From Nocardia sp. NBC_00403 (GTDB lineage Bacteria > Actinomycetota > Actinomycetes > Mycobacteriales > Mycobacteriaceae), in contig NZ_CP107939.1 of NCBI RefSeq assembly GCF_036046055.1, positions 2,418,001-2,482,000 of the forward strand: a DNA stretch of 64,000 nucleotides. Direction: 5' to 3'. The translations under genes and the position numbers were made by a program. This document shows, piece by piece, positions 28,101-37,543 of the stretch (position 1 is its first letter; every line of letters starts with the position of its first letter). The notes below the pieces were generated by a model, which saw only the letters and a program-made list of their open reading frames with translations, had not been told where the DNA came from and did no database searches.

Positions 28101-29111
28101 GTGTCCGAGCACGCCAAATCTGTTGTGGTACCTGCGAATCCGAGTGTTGTGGTGCGGAATGCATCTCGTGTTGCCGTTCTGTTGGTCGCGACGGTTGCAG
28201 CGGGAACGCTCAGTCCGCTGCAATCGGCTGTCAACGGGGCGCTAGGCAGCACGGTGGGGGACGGAAACGCTGCCGCGGTCGTTTCCTTCGGTACCGGGCT
28301 GCTGATCATGACCGCTGTTGTGGGTGCTCATCGGCGATGGCGTGCCCAGGCGCTGCGGCTTCCCCAGCTCATGCGGAGCGGCACCCTGGGCTGGTGGAAT
28401 TACCTCGCGGGCTTGTGCGGGGCGGCGGTCGTGCTGTCCGAAGGTGTCTCGGTGGGATCGCTCGGTGTGGCCGTGTTCCAGATCTCGTTGATCTGCGGAC
28501 TGATCATTTCCGGCGTGGTCTGCGACCGGATCGGTGTCACGACGGCGGTACCGCAGACCCTGTCCGGTGTTCGGATCCTGGGAGCTGGCTTGGCCGTGGT
28601 AGCGACCGCTGTGGCGATCTCCCCGAACTTCCATGTACCGCATGCGATCTTTCTTGCGGCATTGCCCTTCGGTGCGGGCCTGCTGGCCGGATGGCAGCCC
28701 GCCGGCAATGCGGCGGTGGCCCGGCACAGCGGATCACTGATCGTCGCGATAGCCTTCAACTTTCTTGTCGGTTTCGGCGTGTTGTCGGCGGGTCTGCTGA
28801 TCCGATTGGCCGTGGGGACGGCGCATTTCAGCCTGCCAGCCGTGTGGTGGATGTACACCGGCGGAGCACTCGGGTTGTTGTCCATCGGGTTGATGGCGCT
28901 GCTGGTGCGCGGCCTCGGGCTGCTGCTGCTCGGCCTGGCCTCGATCGCAGGCCAGCTACTCGGCTCACTGCTGTTCAACGGAGTCGTGCCCGGAACCTAC
29001 GCGTCGCTTCATGTCGTGACAGTGGTCGGGACCGTCCTCGCGCTCGCTGCTGCCGGGATCGCCGCGATTCCGGCGCGCACCACTGGCCACCGCGCAGGAG
29101 CAGCCCGGTGA
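28101..29111 (+). CDS. DMT-superfamily transporter (YdcZ/DUF606 type)
   Basis: 336 residues from the GTG at 28101, chosen because AAGGGAG lies eight bases upstream; an ATG at 28071 is weaker. About ten hydrophobic helices are arranged as two similar halves (LSPLQSAVNGALGSTVGDGN in the first, FGAGLLAGWQPAGNAAVARH in the second), the pattern of the DMT/EamA-like DUF606 family. It is an inner-membrane permease of unknown substrate. Its stop overlaps the start of the hydrolase gene in GTGA, so transporter and enzyme probably handle the same compound. Confidence 0.8.
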   Translation: MSEHAKSVVVPANPSVVVRNASRVAVLLVATVAAGTLSPLQSAVNGALGSTVGDGNAAAVVSFGTGLLIMTAVVGAHRRWRAQALRLPQLMRSGTLGWWNYLAGLCGAAVVLSEGVSVGSLGVAVFQISLICGLIISGVVCDRIGVTTAVPQTLSGVRILGAGLAVVATAVAISPNFHVPHAIFLAALPFGAGLLAGWQPAGNAAVARHSGSLIVAIAFNFLVGFGVLSAGLLIRLAVGTAHFSLPAVWWMYTGGALGLLSIGLMALLVRGLGLLLLGLASIAGQLLGSLLFNGVVPGTYASLHVVTVVGTVLALAAAGIAAIPARTTGHRAGAAR

Positions 29112-30211
29112 CCGCTGTGCAGACAGTCACCGGCCCCGTTCCGGTGAGCGAACTCGGGATCGTGCTGCCGCACGAGCACCTGTTCAACGACCTGGCCGGT
29201 GCTCGCGATCAACCGAGCCACAAGTTCACCGAATTCCTCACCACAAGCACCGTCGCCGCCGCTGCCGCGTGGGCGCTGCGCCACGACCCGTACTGTTGCC
29301 TCGACAACCTGACCGCCAAACCCGTTGACGAAGTCGTCGCCGAGATCACCAAGTTCGCCGATGTCGGCGGGAGAACCATCGTCGACGCCACATCCAGCGC
29401 CGCCATCGGACGCAACCCGGACGCTCTCGTGAAGACCGCGCGGCGAACAGGGCTGAATATCGTGATGGGTTGCGGGGCATACCTCGAGAAATTCGAAGGG
29501 CGACGGATCACAGCCACCACCGTCGATGCACTGGCCTACGCCATCGCCGACGAGCTGGCCCACGGCGTCGGACCCAACAGTGTGAAACCCGGCATCATCG
29601 GCGAAATCGGTGTCTCCCCCGGGTTCACCCCAGCCGAACACGCTTCGCTGCGCGCCGCAGCGCTGGCACAACTCGACCATCCCACCCGCGCCCTCATGAT
29701 CCACCTCCCGGGTTGGCAGCGACGCGCACACGAGGTACTCGACATCGTGCTCGACCAGATCGGGGTAGCACCACAACGGGTCGTCCTGGCCCACATGGAC
29801 CCGTCCGCCGCCGACACCACCTACCAGCTCAGCGTCGCCGAACGCGGAGTCTGGCTCGAATTCGACATGATCGGCATGGACATCATCTTCCCCCACGAAG
29901 GCCGCTCACCGGACCCCGATCTCATCGCAGCCGCGGTCGCGGACCTCGTGACACGGCATCAGGATCAAATCCTGCTCAGCCACGACGTCTTCCTCAAACA
30001 AATGTGGACCCGCAACGGCGGAAACGGATTCGTGTTCGTCCCGACCGTCTTCGCAGACATGCTCACCGCGCAGGGAATCAACCCCACCCTGATCAACACA
30101 CTGCTGCAACACAACCCCGCCCGGATGCTGTCCGGCCACAACCAGACTGAGACCTCCCCATCGCTGGGATCTATTCCGTCGATCGCGGGATCGACGGGAA
30201 ACCAGATGTAG
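29108..30211 (+). CDS. Phosphotriesterase-family metal hydrolase
   Basis: 367 residues from the GTG at 29108. The binuclear metal site of the amidohydrolase superfamily is complete: His22 and His24 (VLPHEHLFND), His199 (MIHLPGW), His229 (LAHMDPS) and Asp293 (LLSHDVF). The bridging ligand position has Glu166 (GIIGEIGVSPG) instead of the carboxylated Lys of true phosphotriesterases. This Glu is typical of PTE-related and lactonase-like members, so a lactone or ester substrate is more likely than an organophosphate. It is translationally coupled to the permease in front of it. Confidence 0.85.
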   Translation: MTAVQTVTGPVPVSELGIVLPHEHLFNDLAGARDQPSHKFTEFLTTSTVAAAAAWALRHDPYCCLDNLTAKPVDEVVAEITKFADVGGRTIVDATSSAAIGRNPDALVKTARRTGLNIVMGCGAYLEKFEGRRITATTVDALAYAIADELAHGVGPNSVKPGIIGEIGVSPGFTPAEHASLRAAALAQLDHPTRALMIHLPGWQRRAHEVLDIVLDQIGVAPQRVVLAHMDPSAADTTYQLSVAERGVWLEFDMIGMDIIFPHEGRSPDPDLIAAAVADLVTRHQDQILLSHDVFLKQMWTRNGGNGFVFVPTVFADMLTAQGINPTLINTLLQHNPARMLSGHNQTETSPSLGSIPSIAGSTGNQM

Positions 30212-30294
30212 CCCAGGGGATTTGCCTTTCACGGTGGTGAGCGACAGCGGCCTGCATCGCTGTGACCGGCCGGGCCGATGGCAGGATGGCGATC

Positions 30295-30705
30295 ATGACC
30301 AATCGACGACTCGGACTGGCCGGATTGCTCGCCCTACCCGTACTGGCGGGAACACTCGCCTTCGGCGCCACTGCCACCGCTGCACCGGGGGCTGAACCCC
30401 CGACGATCGAGGTCTTCACCCTGCCCGGAACCGTATCGGCGACATTCCACAACCCGAACGACCGGGGCGTCTGCTGGGCGTTCAACGAAGCCACTGGAGA
30501 GATATTCGGCGGTAACAACCCCACCTCCTTCGCCGAAGCGGGTCAGACGGTCCAGTCCTCGCTGGGCGGGCTCCCGACCGGACAGGTGCGAGTGCGTGGT
30601 GCATGCGCCTGGTCGCGCCCGACCGGCAACCACGACTATGCGTCGACGACAGAGGTGATCATTGTCGATGTGACCGGCAAGCCGCCGACCGGCAGCTTCG
30701 GCTGA
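30295..30705 (+). CDS. Small secreted protein, unknown
   Basis: 136 residues from the ATG at 30295. The signal peptide MTNRRLGLAGLLALPVLAGT ends in ATATAAPG. The mature part (~105 residues) is beta-rich in appearance and has two cysteines (DRGVCWAFNEATG, VRGACAWSRP), probably a disulphide. No lipobox is seen. Similar short Cys-pair exported proteins are frequent in Nocardia and mycobacteria, but I do not recognise a named family. It stands alone between the hydrolase and the convergent sigma-factor gene. Confidence 0.65.
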   Translation: MTNRRLGLAGLLALPVLAGTLAFGATATAAPGAEPPTIEVFTLPGTVSATFHNPNDRGVCWAFNEATGEIFGGNNPTSFAEAGQTVQSSLGGLPTGQVRVRGACAWSRPTGNHDYASTTEVIIVDVTGKPPTGSFG

Positions 30706-30819
30706 CCTGCGCAGGGGGTGGAGCAGGGACGGCTTTATCAGAGATACTCGGCCGAATTTACGACACCTACCGAGCCGACACCGGACGCGTCGTCCCCGGC
30801 CTCTGGTGAATGCCGAGCA

Positions 30820-31821
30820 TCAGTTGGGGAGTGATCGAGGCAACCCGAACCGTGGGAGCACGCTGTTGTCGAATCGGGTGATGGCGCAGATCCGGTCGCC
30901 GGTGAGGGTGAGGACGATGATGCCGGTCGCGTGGCGGATGCCGTCGGGAGCGCGGAGGTAGGCCCCGAAGGCAGGCTGACCATTCGCCCGCGTCGGCACG
31001 AAGTCATAGGTCCGGCCCTGGCCGATGATGCTGGCGTAGAAGCGGGCCACGGCGTCACGGCCGTGGTATTCGAGGGGAATCGGCGGCATGGAGACGCGGA
31101 CATCGGTGGTGAGCAGTGCGACAAGCGCTGTGATATCGCCGGCCTGGTAGGCGCTGACGAACTTTGCCGCGAGTGCTTGCTCGGCAGGTGAGTGCGGCGC
31201 GGGCGCCGGATCCTCGCTCGGCGGCAGCCGCTGCTGAAGGCCCGCGCGGGCTCGTTTGAGGAGGCTGTTGACCGAACCGACGGTCACATCGAGCATGTCG
31301 GCCACCTCGTCGGCGTGGTATCCGAGCACCTCTCGCAAAATGAGGACGGCCCGCTGGCGGGCAGGCAGGATCTGCAGCGCGGTCACGAAGGCCAGGGATA
31401 TCGATTCGGTCTGTTCGTAACGCGCCTCCGGGCCGAGGGGCACGTCGATCCCGCCCTCGAGGAGAGCATCGGGATACGGCTCCAGCCAGACGACTTCGCC
31501 GAGCCGATTCGGCTCCGGCGGCTCAACTCCGGGAATGTCCCACTCCTTGGCCGGGCGTCGGCTGGCCGAGCGCAACGCGTTGAGGCAGCGGTTGGTGGCG
31601 ATCCGGTAGAGCCAGGTGCGGATCGAGGCGCGGCCCGCGAACCCGTCGAGGCCTTGCCAGGCGGCCAGCAGCGTGTCCTGCAGTGCGTCCTCGGCGTCCT
31701 GGAAGGACCCGAGCATGCGGTAACAGTGCACCTGCAGTTCGCGACGGTGCGGTTCGGTCAGCTCTCGGAACGCGGCGCCGTCTCCGGCCCGCGCCCTGGC
31801 GATCAAGTCGGCGCTCACCAC
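30820..31821 (-). CDS. ECF sigma factor with SnoaL-like tail (SigG type)
   Basis: 333 residues from a GTG at 31821 (a second GTG follows at once). Region 2 is ELQVHCYRMLGSFQDAEDAL plus WLYRIATNRCLNAL. Region 4 is HADEVADMLDVTVGSVNSLL. The C-terminal ~130 residues form an NTF2/SnoaL-like domain (FVSAYQAGDITALVALLTTD, PPIPLEYHGRDAVARF), which in such sigma factors controls activity in place of a separate anti-sigma. There is no adjacent anti-sigma gene. It is divergent from an SDR-SRPBCC-SDR operon, a plausible target. Confidence 0.88.
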   Translation of the reverse strand: MVSADLIARARAGDGAAFRELTEPHRRELQVHCYRMLGSFQDAEDALQDTLLAAWQGLDGFAGRASIRTWLYRIATNRCLNALRSASRRPAKEWDIPGVEPPEPNRLGEVVWLEPYPDALLEGGIDVPLGPEARYEQTESISLAFVTALQILPARQRAVLILREVLGYHADEVADMLDVTVGSVNSLLKRARAGLQQRLPPSEDPAPAPHSPAEQALAAKFVSAYQAGDITALVALLTTDVRVSMPPIPLEYHGRDAVARFYASIIGQGRTYDFVPTRANGQPAFGAYLRAPDGIRHATGIIVLTLTGDRICAITRFDNSVLPRFGLPRSLPN

Positions 31822-31983
31822 GTGCCATCACTCCACCCTCGCGTCACATCTTTCTCCAGCTCTCCTAGTCGACCTCTGTATAGACACCGGCCGAGTCGCG
31901 AACTGGGCGGTGGCGGCGCGCCCAGTTTCTCGACGGCGTGGTGTCTACCTCTTCGACAGTGTGATTCGTTGCTAGGAGTTTGG

Positions 31984-32706
<723 letters not shown>

Positions 32707-32741
32707 ACAACACCCGGCACGACCAGGAAATGGAGCGAACC

Positions 32742-33185
32742 ATGAATGCGGAAAGCTACACAACCACCTTCACGGTCGATCGAACACCGGAAGAAGTATT
32801 CAGTGCCATCACCAACGTTCGCGGCTGGTGGCCGGGGGAGATCGAAGGCGGTACCAGCGAACTCGGCGATGAGTTCACCTACCGCTACCAAGATTTACAC
32901 CATTCCAAGCAGCGGATTACGGAATCCATCCCCGGCGAACGGGTCGTGTGGCTTGTTGTCGAAGGCGGCCCAAATTTTGTCGAAGACAGAACCGAGTGGA
33001 AGGGCACAAGGATTTCTTTCGAGCTGTCCGAGAAAGATGAAGGGACACAGGTTCGCTTCACGCACTTCGGTTTGGTCCCGGAGTACGAATGCTTCGATGC
33101 CTGTTCGGATGCGTGGGGCTCCTATATCAACGGCAGTTTGCGGAACCTGATCGTGGCCGGGACTGGGCGGTCGGGCCATGAGTGA
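32742..33185 (+). CDS. SRPBCC/AHSA1-like START-fold protein
   Basis: 147 residues from the ATG at 32742 (GGAGC upstream); an ATG at 32703 overlapping the SDR stop is an alternative. The SRPBCC pattern is clear: SYTTTFTVDRTPEEVFSAIT, RITESIPGERVVWLV, TQVRFTHFGLVPEYECFD and a final helix WGSYINGSLRNLI. The fold forms a deep hydrophobic pocket and binds small ligands. The last eight bases overlap the following SDR gene. Its function is probably tied to the SDR enzymes on either side. Confidence 0.82.
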   Translation: MNAESYTTTFTVDRTPEEVFSAITNVRGWWPGEIEGGTSELGDEFTYRYQDLHHSKQRITESIPGERVVWLVVEGGPNFVEDRTEWKGTRISFELSEKDEGTQVRFTHFGLVPEYECFDACSDAWGSYINGSLRNLIVAGTGRSGHE

Positions 33186-33924
33186 CCTGTCGAGCCGGAC
33201 CACACTCGTAGTCGGCGCCGGTCGCGGCCTGGGGCGAGGGATCGCTGCCGCATTCGCCGAGGCGGGTGCTCCCGTGGTCGCCGTCGCCAGGACCGGCTCT
33301 GAACTCGCCGAGCTGGCCGCGACCAATGCCGGCGTTCGGACCGAAACCGCGGATGCGGCAGACGCGACGGCGGCATGGAGCTTGCTGGACCGATACGAGC
33401 CGGAGGTCCTCATCCTGGTCGCCGGCGCCAACCCGGTCATGCGTCCGCTCCAGCACCAGACGTGGGAAACCTTCTCCGTGAACTGGCATTCCGACGTCAA
33501 GATCGCGTTCACCTGGCTTCGGGAGGCACTGCTGAAGCCACTGCCGCCTGGCAGCAGGGTGGTGGTGGTGAGCAGCGGTGCCGCCATCAACGGATCACCT
33601 GCCAGCGGTGGTTACGCCGGGTCCAAGGCCACTCAGCGTTTCATCGCGGCGTACACACAAGATGAATCGCGCCGTGCCGGCCTGGACATCACCGTGACGA
33701 CGATCATGCCCAGGATGACTCCACACGGAGACGTGGGCAGACGAGGCTTTCGGGCCTACGCGGCCCGCAGCGGTCGCACCGAAGAGGAATTCCTGCAGGC
33801 ATCGGGCGACCTGTTGACCCCCGAGATAGCGGGATCCGCCCTGGTGGAACTGGTTCGGGCCGACCCCGGGACCAGCGCCCCCGAGTACCTGCTCACCGCC
33901 GCCGGGCTACAGCAGTTGCCGTGA
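33178..33924 (+). CDS. Short-chain dehydrogenase/reductase
   Basis: 248 residues. The NAD(P) motif is TTLVVGAGRGLGRGIAAAFA. The NNAG position is altered to LVAGANPV. The catalytic Ser is in VVVSSGAAIN, and YAGSK gives the Tyr and Lys. It overlaps the SRPBCC gene and ends the operon. A strong terminator hairpin follows at 34013. Substrate unknown; by context it works with the first SDR and the START-fold protein. Confidence 0.87.
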   Translation: MSDLSSRTTLVVGAGRGLGRGIAAAFAEAGAPVVAVARTGSELAELAATNAGVRTETADAADATAAWSLLDRYEPEVLILVAGANPVMRPLQHQTWETFSVNWHSDVKIAFTWLREALLKPLPPGSRVVVVSSGAAINGSPASGGYAGSKATQRFIAAYTQDESRRAGLDITVTTIMPRMTPHGDVGRRGFRAYAARSGRTEEEFLQASGDLLTPEIAGSALVELVRADPGTSAPEYLLTAAGLQQLP

Positions 33925-34012
33925 CCAGCGGCGCGGGAGGCGATACCCGTCGGTTCCGCGCCGCCCGAATCCCTTGTTCCCGCTGTGGAGAGCGGCCCGC
34001 TTACGGGAACGA

Positions 34013-34054
34013 CGAAGGCCGCCTTCATCTTTCGATGGAGGCGGCCTTCGTTTT
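34013..34054. terminator. Bidirectional terminator between SDR and sdhB
   Basis: CGAAGGCCGCCTTCAT (34013-34028) and ATGGAGGCGGCCTTCG (34035-34050) pair with one mismatch around a six-base loop, followed by TTTT. The hairpin lies between two convergent operons and ends 20 bases before the sdhB stop. Confidence 0.85.
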
Positions 34055-34074
34055 ACGGAACCGGTCGGGAAGGA

Positions 34075-34848
34075 CTAGCGGGCGAACAGCAGTGCGCGCT
34101 TGACTTCCTGGATGGCCTTGGTGACCTCGATGCCGCGGGGGCAGGCGTCGGTGCAGTTGAAGGTGGTGCGGCAGCGCCAGACGCCTTCGACGTCGTTGAG
34201 GATGTCGAGACGTTCGCGGGCGGCTTCGTCGCGGCTGTCGAAGATGAAGCGGTGGGCGTTCACGATCGCGGCCGGGCCGAAGTAGCTGCCGTCGGTCCAG
34301 TACACAGGGCAGGAGGTGGTGCAGCAGGCGCAGAGGATGCACTTGGTGGTGTCGTCGAACCTGGCGCGGTCGGCCTGGCTCTGGATGCGTTCGCGGGTCG
34401 GCTCGTTACCAGAGGTGATCAGGTAGGGCTTCACCGCACGGAACGCGTCGAAGAACGGCTCCATGTTCACCACGAGGTCCTTCTCCACGGGCAGGCCGCG
34501 GATGGGCTCGACGGTGAGGGTGATGGACTTGCCGTCCTTGGGCAGCATGTCCTTCATCAGCACCTTGCAGGCCAGCCGGTTCACACCGTTGATCCGCATG
34601 GCGTCGGAGCCGCACACACCGTGCGCACAGGAGCGCCGGAAGGTGAGCGTGCCGTCCAGGTAGGACTTGATGTAGATCAGCACGTTCAGGAACCGGTCGG
34701 TCGACAGGACCGGCACCTGGAACGACTCCCAGTGCGCGCCCTTGTCATCCTCCGGGTTGAACCGGGCAACCTTGACGGTGACCATGACCGAACCCTCGGG
34801 GATCGGCGCGGGCTTCTGTGATGAGGGTGCTTCGGCTACAGCAGTCAT
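34075..34848 (-). CDS. sdhB: Succinate dehydrogenase iron-sulfur subunit
   Basis: 257 residues. The three cluster motifs are present: CAHGVCGSDA for the 2Fe-2S centre, CILCACCTTSCPV for 4Fe-4S and CRTTFNCTDACPRG for 3Fe-4S. It carries electrons from the flavoprotein to the membrane quinone site. The ATG overlaps the sdhA stop by one base (TGATG). It is the last gene of the sdhC-sdhD-sdhA-sdhB operon, in the order Rv3316-Rv3319 of M. tuberculosis. Confidence 0.97.
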   Translation of the reverse strand: MTAVAEAPSSQKPAPIPEGSVMVTVKVARFNPEDDKGAHWESFQVPVLSTDRFLNVLIYIKSYLDGTLTFRRSCAHGVCGSDAMRINGVNRLACKVLMKDMLPKDGKSITLTVEPIRGLPVEKDLVVNMEPFFDAFRAVKPYLITSGNEPTRERIQSQADRARFDDTTKCILCACCTTSCPVYWTDGSYFGPAAIVNAHRFIFDSRDEAARERLDILNDVEGVWRCRTTFNCTDACPRGIEVTKAIQEVKRALLFAR

Positions 34849-36614
34849 CAGTACTTACGCTCCATCGGCTCGTAGCGGGTCTGCACTACCGGCTTGAAGT
34901 CCAGGCGGATATCGGAGATGAGCTCCGCGCCCTCCTTGTAGGCCATCGTGTGCCGCATGAAGTTCACGTCGTCGCGGTCCGGGTAGTCCTCGCGGGCGTG
35001 GCCGCCGCGTGATTCCTTGCGGTTGAGCGCACCGACCACGGTGACCTCGGCCAGCTCGAGCAGGAAGCCCAGCTCGACGGCCTCGAGCAGGTCGCTGTTG
35101 TAGCGCTTGCCCTTGTCCTGCACCGTGATCCGCTTGTAGCGATCCTTGAGTGCATGGATATCGGTGAGGGCCTGCTTGAGGGTGTCCTCGGTGCGGAACA
35201 CGGCGGCATTCATGTCCATCGTGTACTGCAGCTCGGTGCGGATGTCGGCGACGCGCTCGTTGCCGTGGTCGGACAGGATCAATGCGAGCCAGTCCTGCAC
35301 CATCTGCGCCGGGTTCTCCGGCATGTCCACGAATTCGGAGCGCTGCGCGTACTCCGCGGCGGCGATGCCCGCGCGGCGGCCGAACACATTGATGTCCAGC
35401 AGCGAATTGGTGCCGAGACGGTTGGAGCCGTGCACCGAGACGCACGCGCACTCGCCCGCCGCGTACAGGCCGGGCACCACGTCGGTGTTGTTGCGCAGCA
35501 CCTCGCCGCGGATCTTGGTCGGGATGCCACCCATCACGTAGTGACAGGTCGGCATGACCGGCACCAGCTCGGTCACCGGGTCCACACCCAGGTAGGTGCG
35601 GGCGAACTCGGTGATGTCGGGCAGCTTCTCCTCGAGCACGTCCTCGCCGAGGTGGGTCACGTCGATGTAGACGTAATCCTTGTTCGGTCCCGCGCCGCGG
35701 CCCTCGAGCACCTCGAGCACCATCGAGCGGGCGACGATGTCACGCGGCGCGAGGTCCTTGATGGTGGGGGCGTAGCGCTCCATGAAGCGCTCACCGCTGG
35801 CGTTGCGCAGGATGCCGCCCTCACCGCGGACGGCTTCGGAGATGAGGATGCCGAGTCCGGCCAGACCTGTCGGATGGAACTGGTGGAACTCCATGTCCTC
35901 CAGCGGCAGACCCTTGCGGAACACGATCGCCATGCCGTCACCGGTCAGCGTGTGCGCGTTCGAGGTGGTCTTGTACATCCGGCCCGAACCGCCGGTGGCG
36001 AAGACGATCGACTTCGCGTGGAAGACGTGGAGGTCGCCGGTGGCCAGCTCGTAGGCGACGACGCCGGTCGCGATGGGGCCGCGGTCGGAGTCGGTCAGCA
36101 CCAGGTCGAGCACGTAGAACTCGTTGTAGAACTCCACGTCGTGCTTGACGCAGTTCTGGTAGAGGGTCTGCAGGATCATGTGACCGGTGCGGTCGGCGGC
36201 GTAGCACGCGCGGCGGACCGGGGCCTTGCCGTGATCGCGGGTGTGCCCGCCGAAGCGGCGCTGGTCGATCTTGCCCTCGGGCGTGCGGTTGAACGGCAGA
36301 CCCATCTTTTCCAGGTCCATCACCGCGTCGATGGCCTCCTTGGCCATGATCTCCGCGGCGTCCTGGTCGACCAGGTAGTCACCACCTTTGACAGTGTCGA
36401 AGGTGTGCCATTCCCAGTTGTCTTCTTCGACGTTGGCCAGTGCGGCGCACATGCCACCCTGCGCCGCACCGGTGTGGCTGCGGGTCGGGTACAGCTTGGT
36501 CAGCACGGCGGTGCGCGTCCGGGGCCCGGCCTCGATCGCCGCGCGCATGCCGGCGCCACCGGCACCGACGATCACGACGTCGTAGCGATGCTCCTGAATC
36601 CGCGATTCACTCAT
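34848..36614 (-). CDS. sdhA: Succinate dehydrogenase flavoprotein subunit
   Basis: 588 residues, full length. It has the FAD-binding N-terminus VVIVGAGGAGMRAAIEAGPR and the covalent-FAD His region SHTGAAQGGMCAAL. The FRKGLPLEDMEFHQFHPTGL block, HYVMGGIPT and the C-terminal SRGGHAREDYPDRDD also match. It oxidises succinate to fumarate at the cytoplasmic face of the membrane complex. Its ATG overlaps the stop of a 26-codon ORF that fills the gap after sdhD, an unusual feature described separately. Confidence 0.97.
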   Translation of the reverse strand: MSESRIQEHRYDVVIVGAGGAGMRAAIEAGPRTRTAVLTKLYPTRSHTGAAQGGMCAALANVEEDNWEWHTFDTVKGGDYLVDQDAAEIMAKEAIDAVMDLEKMGLPFNRTPEGKIDQRRFGGHTRDHGKAPVRRACYAADRTGHMILQTLYQNCVKHDVEFYNEFYVLDLVLTDSDRGPIATGVVAYELATGDLHVFHAKSIVFATGGSGRMYKTTSNAHTLTGDGMAIVFRKGLPLEDMEFHQFHPTGLAGLGILISEAVRGEGGILRNASGERFMERYAPTIKDLAPRDIVARSMVLEVLEGRGAGPNKDYVYIDVTHLGEDVLEEKLPDITEFARTYLGVDPVTELVPVMPTCHYVMGGIPTKIRGEVLRNNTDVVPGLYAAGECACVSVHGSNRLGTNSLLDINVFGRRAGIAAAEYAQRSEFVDMPENPAQMVQDWLALILSDHGNERVADIRTELQYTMDMNAAVFRTEDTLKQALTDIHALKDRYKRITVQDKGKRYNSDLLEAVELGFLLELAEVTVVGALNRKESRGGHAREDYPDRDDVNFMRHTMAYKEGAELISDIRLDFKPVVQTRYEPMERKY

Positions 36615-36691
36615 GCCTGCACCTCGCTGCGCTCAGTTCCGGCATGTGTGAAACACGCCGTGTCGATGATTCGTTCGCTGCGCTCACTCAT
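36611..36691 (-). CDS. Mini-ORF of the MSERS repeat family, copy 1
   Basis: 26 codons between sdhD and sdhA. It starts MSERSERIIDTACFTHAGT and ends in EVQA, with TGA overlapping the sdhA ATG (ATGA). It begins 16 bases after the sdhD stop, with AGGAA nearby. Two relatives lie at 43569-43643 and 43987-44067. The peptide is short and polar. It may act only as a coupling device, not as a protein. Confidence 0.55.
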   Translation of the reverse strand: MSERSERIIDTACFTHAGTERSEVQA

Positions 36692-36707
36692 CGGAGGTGG
36701 CCTGTTC

Positions 36708-37139
36708 CTAACTGATGTTGGGGTCGAAGGTGAAGATGACGTAGGTGCCGACGCCAACCACGAGGACCATCGAGATGGCCAGCGCGGTGTTCAGCCAGAA
36801 CCGGGTCGAGTCCTTGCGGGAGTAGTCCGCGATCACCGTGCGCAGGCCGTTGCCGCCGTGCAGCTGAGCCAGCCACAGCATGGTGAGGTCCCAGAGCTGC
36901 CAGAACGGGCTGGACCAGCGACCGGCCACGAAGGCGAAGTTCAGTCGCTTCACGCCGCCGTCGAGCAGCAGCATGATCGCCATGTGGCCGAGCACGAGCA
37001 CGATCAGCAGCAGGCCGGAGAACCGCATGAACAGCCACGCGTACTTCTCGAAGTTGCCGTTCGACCGCGACCGCGGGGACCGCGGCAGATCGAGGCTCGC
37101 GGGCCGGTCATAGGACTTACCGATAACGGGTGCGCTCAT
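36708..37139 (-). CDS. sdhD: Succinate dehydrogenase membrane anchor subunit
   Basis: 143 residues. Three hydrophobic helices are visible (WLFMRFSGLLLIVLVLGHMA, FWQLWDLTMLWLAQLHGGNG and ALAISMVLVVGVGTYVIFTF). The first carries His at the LGHMAIM position, suited to haem ligation. It anchors SdhA-SdhB with SdhC and forms the quinone site. It starts five bases after the sdhC stop. The family is poorly conserved, so the assignment relies on position and helix pattern. Confidence 0.9.
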   Translation of the reverse strand: MSAPVIGKSYDRPASLDLPRSPRSRSNGNFEKYAWLFMRFSGLLLIVLVLGHMAIMLLLDGGVKRLNFAFVAGRWSSPFWQLWDLTMLWLAQLHGGNGLRTVIADYSRKDSTRFWLNTALAISMVLVVGVGTYVIFTFDPNIS

Positions 37140-37144
37140 AGTGA

Positions 37145-37543
37145 TCAGTGCTCCGTGAACAGGTAGAAGAACTGACGCCCGATCGCGGGTACCGCCAGCA
37201 GGAACCAGACCGCGAGGATGATCCAGAGCATCAGACGCTGGTACTTCGGTCCCTTGGACCAGAAGTCGACCAGGATCACGCGGACGCCGTTGAGCGCGTG
37301 GAACAGCACGCAGACGACAAGGCCCATCTCCATCAGCGCGACGATGGGGTTCTTGTAGGTTTCGATCGCCTCGTTGTAGGTATCGGGGCTGACCCGAACC
37401 AGTGCGGTGTCCAAGACGTGCACGAAGAGGAAGAAGAAGATGGTGACACCGGTGATCCGGTGCAGCGCCCAGGACCACATTCCGGGGTCGCCTCGGTACA
37501 GCGTCTTCCGCTTCGGCTGTGCCGGAGCTTCTATCGTGGTCAT
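37145..37543 (-). CDS. sdhC: Succinate dehydrogenase cytochrome b556 subunit
   Basis: 132 residues from the ATG at 37543. The signature WSWALHRITGVTIFFFLFVH, with its conserved Arg/His, and LFHALNGVRVILVDF, with the haem His, place it in the SdhC family. Three membrane helices are present. It is the first gene of the operon. Its promoter must lie in the ~300-base gap shared with the divergent cdd gene. Confidence 0.93.
   Translation of the reverse strand: MTTIEAPAQPKRKTLYRGDPGMWSWALHRITGVTIFFFLFVHVLDTALVRVSPDTYNEAIETYKNPIVALMEMGLVVCVLFHALNGVRVILVDFWSKGPKYQRLMLWIILAVWFLLAVPAIGRQFFYLFTEH

Noticed and set aside
31192..31983. N-terminal extension of the first SDR back into the sigma-factor gene
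   Set aside because: The extension is antisense to the sigma factor, and a good ribosome-binding site precedes the ATG at 31984.
35154..37166. Long open frame antisense to sdhA and sdhD
   Set aside because: Shadow frame of high-GC coding DNA. The minus strand encodes intact, well-known subunits.
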